9,747 nt of DNA from Treponema sp. (lineage in GTDB: Bacteria; Spirochaetota; Spirochaetia; Treponematales; Breznakiellaceae), in NCBI GenBank assembly GCA_031275535.1, contig JAISOR010000033.1, positions 1 through 9,747 on the forward strand. The letters are read 5' to 3'. How positions within the stretch are numbered: the stretch's first letter is position 1; each line of letters opens with the position of its first letter. Positions 6,350 through 9,747 of this stretch are shown in pieces. The translations under genes and the position numbers were made by a program. The notes under the pieces were generated by a model. It did not search any database. It saw only the letters and a list, made by a program, of their open reading frames with translations, and was not told the DNA's origin.

Positions 6350-7577
6350 AGGCCCGGTATTTTTCGGGATCGCTCTTAAAGGCGACAATGGAAGACGCCG
6401 GATCCTCCCGGGCTTTTTTCAAAGCCTGGGAAGCTTCCAGCAAGAGCCGGTCCGCATCGATCAGCCTGCCCGACCGGGAACTGATCCCGATGGAGAGATC
6501 GTTCTTTTCCGGGAAAATACCGGGGAAGCTGCCGATTATCCGGCTTCGGAATTGTTCCGCCTTAGAGAAGCCCCGGTCCAGATCCATATTGGGGATGATG
6601 ACGGATATGCCCCGGCTTCCCCGTTCAAACATGAGGTCCTGGAGGGTAAAGAACTTTACCGCCGCATCCGCAACCTGATAGTATAACTCGTCCTCTCCGG
6701 GGCCGGTAATTTCTATGATGATAAGGACCAAGTCCTGTTCACCGGCCGCGCAGCGGTGCAGCTCCGCGGCCAGCCGGTCCTTGGTATAGGCCTCCCAGCC
6801 GATATTGCTGTGGGGGGCATAGAGCCCCTGGGGCCCGGCGGTATCGGAACTCCCCGCCGGGGGCTCCGGCTCGGGAATGTCATCGGGGATGTCAGGCTCG
6901 GGGATGTCAAGATCAGAAATGTCAATGTAGTTTTCCTCCGATGCTTCCCCTCCGCCGGATCTCTCCGGGCCGGGGGCTTCCACCGGCGGAAATATCCCGC
7001 CGGCATCTTCGCCGGATTCGGCGCTTTTTACCGGAAAGGCCCCCGGGTTTTTTACCAGCAGGGTATCGATCAGCAGGGTAAGGAACGCTATGGCCAGGGC
7101 GGCTAAAACCATGATGAGGGTTCGTTTCAATATGGTGACCAGGGCCCCGTAATCCAGATAATCGGAGACCGCGCTAATCGTTACGTTCCTTGTCCCCTCA
7201 ATGTTCAGGGGGGAAAAGAACGGCTTGGGGAAAATACCAAACCGGGACGTAAACCAGGGAACCCCACCGGTCTGGTCAATAACGCTTCCCGGAAGCCGTT
7301 CAAAGGTGTATTCATTCCCGTAGGGACCGGAAATAATAAGCCCCTGGAGGGTTTCCGACTGCATAACGGCGTTCCGAACTGCCTCCCGGAAAGATTCAGT
7401 CATAAAACCCGACCGTCCCGCCAGGGAAACAGCGTCCGCCAGACTAAAAAATTCCTGTTCGGCGATATCATAACGTTCTTTTATACTGACATATACCTGA
7501 TAGGCCGTAAAACCAAGGGCCGCGATATATATAACAATACAAAACAGCGCTATTATTGACGAAATTCTTAGACGCAT
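6318..7577 (-). CDS. Two-helix sensor-like protein with degenerate GGDEF domain
   Basis: The 419-residue protein has helix 1 at about 7-29, an extracytoplasmic segment at 30-146, helix 2 at about 147-174, an acidic proline-rich linker (about 175-258, with DIPEPDIPDDIPEPEPP) and a C-terminal GGDEF-like domain (about 260-400). The fold is suggested by AYTKDRLAAEL near 263, VLIIIEI near 284, and the late stretch LSIGISSRSGRLIDADRLLLEASQ with ALKKAR. Where an active diguanylate cyclase has GG(D/E)EF, the sequence reads ERGSRGISVIIP (318-329), so the catalytic signature is absent. It probably does not make cyclic di-GMP and may act as a regulator or binding module. The ATG lies 6 nt after a TATAAT and no good Shine-Dalgarno site is near. 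The identity as GGDEF-derived is a judgement from pattern, not an alignment. Confidence 0.72.
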   Translation of the reverse strand: MRLRISSIIALFCIVIYIAALGFTAYQVYVSIKERYDIAEQEFFSLADAVSLAGRSGFMTESFREAVRNAVMQSETLQGLIISGPYGNEYTFERLPGSVIDQTGGVPWFTSRFGIFPKPFFSPLNIEGTRNVTISAVSDYLDYGALVTILKRTLIMVLAALAIAFLTLLIDTLLVKNPGAFPVKSAESGEDAGGIFPPVEAPGPERSGGGEASEENYIDISDLDIPEPDIPDDIPEPEPPAGSSDTAGPQGLYAPHSNIGWEAYTKDRLAAELHRCAAGEQDLVLIIIEITGPGEDELYYQVADAAVKFFTLQDLMFERGSRGISVIIPNMDLDRGFSKAEQFRSRIIGSFPGIFPEKNDLSIGISSRSGRLIDADRLLLEASQALKKAREDPASSIVAFKSDPEKYRAFIASQNKSRP

Positions 7578-7583
7578 GGGATT

Positions 7584-7589
7584 ATTATA
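7584..7589 (-). promoter_or_regulatory. -10 box directly before the GGDEF-like gene
   Basis: Read on the minus strand, a perfect TATAAT ends 6 nt before the ATG at 7577, placing the expected transcription start on the A of the ATG. The only Shine-Dalgarno-like run (AAAAGGGG, ending at 7592) is 14 nt from the ATG. No convincing -35 box was found at 16-18 nt. Confidence 0.45.
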
Positions 7590-7605
7590 TACCCCTTTTC
7601 TTTTC

Positions 7606-7616
7606 TATGCTAGAAT
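7606..7616 (+). promoter_or_regulatory. Predicted promoter -10 region of the Memo-family gene
   Basis: TAGAAT (7611-7616) preceded by TG at 7608-7609 gives an extended -10 form; TATGCT (7606-7611) is an overlapping alternative. It lies in the 55-bp divergent spacer facing the minus-strand promoter. The weak -35 candidate is TATACC at 7588-7593. The transcript would start at about 7618-7623, leaving a leader of only 10-15 nt that includes all or part of AAGGG (7621-7625). Confidence 0.4.
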
Positions 7617-7632
7617 AAAAAAGGGTATTTGT

Positions 7633-8511
7633 ATGATTTTACGAAAATCGCGCCTTCCTCCGGGCTGGTATCCCCAAACCCCGGAGAAAATAAGGGCCTT
7701 TTTGGCGGAGACTCCCCCCCGGGGGACCGCAGGGGGGCCGGGGGAACCGGCCCTGGCGGCCATAGCCCCCCATGCGGGTTGGTTTTATTCGGGCCTCCTC
7801 GCGGCCCGGGCCGTATCGGCCCTCAGAGCCGGCGCGGGTACGGTGGTCGTTATCGGCGGCCACCTTCCCGCGGGGATGAGGCCCCTCTTTGCGGAGGAAG
7901 AGGGGGTCGAGACGCCCCTGGGGACTATCCCCATGGACAGCGAATTCCGGGATATGCTCCGCAGGGAACTGGGGGGCGGGCCCGACCGGTATCAGGATAA
8001 CACGGTGGAGGTACAGGTTCCCCTGGTCCGGTATTTTTTCCCCGGCGCGAAGCTCCTCTGGATGCGGCTTCCCGGGGAAATTGGCTCCCTGGAGGCGGGA
8101 AAGGAGATCGCCCGGATCGGCGCCCTGCTCAAGCGGGATACCGTGGTGCTGGGCTCCACGGATCTTACCCACTATGGGGACCACTACGATTTTACCCCCC
8201 GGGGGCGGGGCCGGCAGGCGCTGGATTGGGTAAAAAAGGTGAACGACGCCGCCTTTATCAGCGCCGTCCTGTCGGGGAATCCCCGGCGGATCCTTGAGCG
8301 GGCCGGGCAGGACCGGTCCGCCTGTTCGGTGGGGGCTGTCCTGGGGGCCCTGGGCTTTGCCCAGGCCCGGGGCGCGGAGAGGGCCGAACTCCTGGCATAT
8401 AAGACCAGCCTCGATGGTCAGACCAGCATCGATGGTCCCGAAGCGGCCCCCCCCGGCCCGGAGGATGATGTGGGCTCCTTTGTGGGCTACGGGGCCTTTG
8501 CCTGGTATTAG
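7633..8511 (+). CDS. amrB: Memo-family protein (AmmeMemoRadiSam system protein B)
   Basis: This 292-residue protein belongs to the Memo/AmrB family, related to extradiol dioxygenases. Visible family landmarks are APHAGWFYSG (residues 45-54, H47), VIGGH (73-77, H77), the DNTVEVQVPLV strip (122-132), GSTDLTHYG (174-182, D177 and H180) and SACSVGAV (229-236, C231). H47, H77 and C231 are the likely counterparts of the iron ligands reported for human MEMO1. Two departures are seen: the commonly conserved EHS before EVQ is DNT here, and the usual Cys-Gly is Cys-Ser. The ATG at 7633 is chosen over 7576 because AAGGG lies 7 nt upstream and the shorter start fits the family N terminus (RLPPGWYP). The usual partners, AMMECR1 and a radical SAM protein, are not in this window. 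The reaction in bacteria is not established. Confidence 0.87.
   Translation: MILRKSRLPPGWYPQTPEKIRAFLAETPPRGTAGGPGEPALAAIAPHAGWFYSGLLAARAVSALRAGAGTVVVIGGHLPAGMRPLFAEEEGVETPLGTIPMDSEFRDMLRRELGGGPDRYQDNTVEVQVPLVRYFFPGAKLLWMRLPGEIGSLEAGKEIARIGALLKRDTVVLGSTDLTHYGDHYDFTPRGRGRQALDWVKKVNDAAFISAVLSGNPRRILERAGQDRSACSVGAVLGALGFAQARGAERAELLAYKTSLDGQTSIDGPEAAPPGPEDDVGSFVGYGAFAWY
8403..8438 (+). repeat. Tandem 18-bp duplication inside the Memo gene
   Basis: Two adjacent 18-bp units (8403-8420 and 8421-8438) differ at two positions and encode TSLDGQ then TSIDGP. They sit in the variable stretch before the C-terminal EDDVGSFVGYGAF motif, so the duplication extends a loop without breaking the frame. Confidence 0.85.
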
Positions 8512-8554
8512 GGGCTATTTTACCATCACCATTCCGCTCTTAATTATGAGCTTA

Positions 8555-8583
8555 TGGATATAACTTAAACGATCAGTTATACT
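8555..8583 (+). promoter_or_regulatory. Promoter with overlapping inverted repeat before the cyclodeaminase-family gene
   Basis: TGGATA (8555-8560) and TATACT (8578-8583) are spaced by 17 nt and make a plausible promoter. The inverted repeat TATAACT (8559-8565) / AGTTATA (8575-8581), with a 9-nt centre, overlaps both boxes and could be an operator. GGATATAA also occurs twice as a direct repeat (8556-8563 and 8586-8593). Only 9 nt separate the -10 from the ATG at 8593, and there is no Shine-Dalgarno site. The rest of the 8512-8592 spacer shows no terminator. Confidence 0.45.
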
Positions 8584-8592
8584 GCGGATATA

Positions 8593-9228
8593 ATGGACCT
8601 TATAAATAAAACGGTAAGCAAGTACCTTACCCTGAGCGCCTCGTCCTCCCCGGCCCCCGGAGGAGGTTCTGCGGCGGCCTTACAGGGCGCCATTGGCGCA
8701 TCCCTTATTGCTATGACCGCTTCGCTTACAAGGGGCAAGAAAAAGTATACCCATAGGGACGGCGAGATGGAAACCATCGCTGCCGAAGTGGAAGGGATTA
8801 TGCGGAAACTCGCAGTTCTTGTAAACCGCGACAGTGGAGCCTTTTCCGCGGTTTCCGATGTTTTTGCCATGCCCAAAGACTCAGACGAAGAAAAAGCAAG
8901 ACGCGGTGAAGCTATGGAAAAGGCCCTCAAGGGCTGTGTTGAAACGCCCCTCGAAACAATGGCAGCTTCCCTCAAAGCCCTCGGCCTTGCAAAGAAAATA
9001 ATTGCAAACGATTACAATACAAACGCATCGAGCGATCTCGGCAGCGCCGCGTCTTCCCTCAGAACCGCCCTTCAGGCGGCCCGGCTGAATGTGCTTATAA
9101 ATCTTACTTCAATAAAGGATGCGGCCTTTGTCAGCGAAAAGAGGGATATGGCGGAGAAGATATTCCGGGAAGGCATTGCCCTTGCGGATGATATTTACCA
9201 AAAGATAGAAGCCGCCCTGATACGGTAA
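8593..9228 (+). CDS. FTCD_C-family cyclodeaminase / methenyl-THF cyclohydrolase, stand-alone
   Basis: This 211-residue, all-helical cytoplasmic protein matches the cyclodeaminase half of formiminotransferase-cyclodeaminase. Signature parts are SSSPAPGGGSAAAL (residues 17-30), the GASLIAMTASLTRGKKKY stretch (35-52), RDSGAF (79-84), SSDLGSAASSL (146-156) and NVLINLTSIKD (166-176). The family converts 5-formimino-tetrahydrofolate to 5,10-methenyl-tetrahydrofolate with release of ammonia, or, in FchA-type members, interconverts methenyl- and formyl-tetrahydrofolate. The formiminotransferase domain is absent, as in FchA. Which reaction applies cannot be settled from sequence alone. It converges on adenine deaminase with a 6-nt gap, and a role with it in purine catabolism is an inference. 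Codons after about base 8870 look less GC-rich than those of the Memo gene. Confidence 0.88.
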   Translation: MDLINKTVSKYLTLSASSSPAPGGGSAAALQGAIGASLIAMTASLTRGKKKYTHRDGEMETIAAEVEGIMRKLAVLVNRDSGAFSAVSDVFAMPKDSDEEKARRGEAMEKALKGCVETPLETMAASLKALGLAKKIIANDYNTNASSDLGSAASSLRTALQAARLNVLINLTSIKDAAFVSEKRDMAEKIFREGIALADDIYQKIEAALIR

Positions 9229-9234
9229 GGGGGA

Positions 9235-9747
9235 TCACCCTGGGAGAAGCGGATCCAGAAACTCCATGGCATCAACGTCGAGGAGGCCCCGGTCGGTAAG
9301 CTTCCACTTCGGGCTTGTGGACAATGATAAAAACGAAAGGTGCATGAAGGGCTCGTGAAGACTGCAGCCGAGTTCGCCGGCGGCTGTTTTTGCCAGGACC
9401 GAAAGCTTTTCGTGCAGTTCCTCTCCGCTGAGTTCATCGGTGATAAGACCGCCCACAGGCAAGGCAAGGCTCCCGAGAATCTTTCCGTCCCGTGCAAGAG
9501 CTATACCGCCTTCGAGGCGTATCACCTCATTGGCTACGGCTGCAATATCCCGGGCGCTGGTACCGGCGGCGATTATGTTGTGACAGTCGTGGGAAACGCT
9601 TTCTGCAATAGCGCCCCTTTTAAGGCCCAGCCCCTGGAGAAAGCACTTCCCCATTCCGCCTGTTCTGCCGTGGCGCTCTATGCAGATCATGGCAAGCAGG
9701 TCCCTCGCCGGATCGGGATGCGCAAAGCCCCCGGCTGTATGAAGCTC
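9235..9747 (-). CDS. ade: Adenine deaminase, C-terminal part (start beyond window)
   Basis: The frame is open from the right window edge to the TGA at 9235-9237, giving the last 170 residues of a protein usually near 550-600 residues long. Family landmarks include ERHGRTGG (about residues 24-31 of the visible part), GLKRGAIAESVSHDCHNII (about 41-59), LALPVGGLITDE (about 94-105), PFMHLSFLSLS (about 132-142) and KLTDRGLLDVD near the end. This is the C-terminal domain typical of bacterial adenine deaminase, which hydrolyses adenine to hypoxanthine and ammonia in purine salvage or breakdown. The visible methionine at 9690 is internal, because family-like sequence (ELHTAGGFAHPDPARDLLA) precedes it in frame. 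The catalytic amidohydrolase part lies outside the window, so activity cannot be judged. No terminator was seen in the 6-nt gap to the converging gene. Confidence 0.9.
   Translation of the reverse strand, partial: ELHTAGGFAHPDPARDLLAMICIERHGRTGGMGKCFLQGLGLKRGAIAESVSHDCHNIIAAGTSARDIAAVANEVIRLEGGIALARDGKILGSLALPVGGLITDELSGEELHEKLSVLAKTAAGELGCSLHEPFMHLSFLSLSTSPKWKLTDRGLLDVDAMEFLDPLLPG

Noticed and set aside
6340..6385. Terminator after the DUF4340 gene (CCCG ... CGGG around a T-rich loop)
   Set aside because: Only a 4-bp stem, the T run is in the loop and not after it, and the bases code for the end of the opposite gene.
9226..9245. Bidirectional terminator between the two converging genes
   Set aside because: The GGG/CCC pairing is only 3 bp and there is no T run on either strand.

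Overview
The window looks like chromosomal DNA of a GC-rich spirochaete, most likely Treponema or a Breznakiellaceae-type relative. This rests on gene content and style: an RNase Z gene leading a GldA/GldF/GldG-like ABC cassette with a DUF4340 protein, a membrane-anchored degenerate GGDEF protein, and a Memo-family protein. The species is an inference and could not be tested here. No rRNA, tRNA or CRISPR array was seen.

Positions 1-1007 hold a decayed ISAs1-family transposase gene, cut by the left window edge. It has two internal in-frame deletions, and a hairpin-rich insert of about 208 bp (563-770) splits it. The insert begins exactly after TTGAT. Removing 563-770 rejoins the transposase reading frame, as expected for a small non-autonomous element of the IS200/IS605 type that inserts without target duplication.

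Positions 1044-6349 form a plus-strand operon: rnz (RNase Z), ABC ATPase, six-helix ABC-2 permease, GldG-like auxiliary protein and DUF4340 protein. Joints are very tight (14-nt gap, 4-nt overlap, 3-nt gap, 11-nt overlap). The four downstream genes all have good Shine-Dalgarno sites, while rnz has none and probably starts leaderless. The last four genes probably build one membrane complex of unknown substrate; rnz supplies tRNA 3'-end processing.

Positions 6318-7577 (minus strand) encode a two-helix sensor-like protein with a GGDEF fold that has lost its signature motif. Its 3' end overlaps that of the DUF4340 gene by 32 nt. A 55-bp divergent spacer separates it from a Memo/AmrB-family gene (7633-8511).

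Positions 8512-9747 contain an 81-bp regulatory spacer with an inverted repeat over a promoter, a stand-alone cyclodeaminase/cyclohydrolase-family gene (8593-9228), and, converging on it, the C-terminal part of adenine deaminase, cut by the right window edge. The last two could both serve purine breakdown and one-carbon/folate metabolism.

There is no stretch above 300 bases without a gene or gene remnant. The most unusual items are the hairpin element, the repeated pattern of -10-like boxes 6-9 nt before start codons without Shine-Dalgarno sites, and the uncharacterised Gld-like complex.
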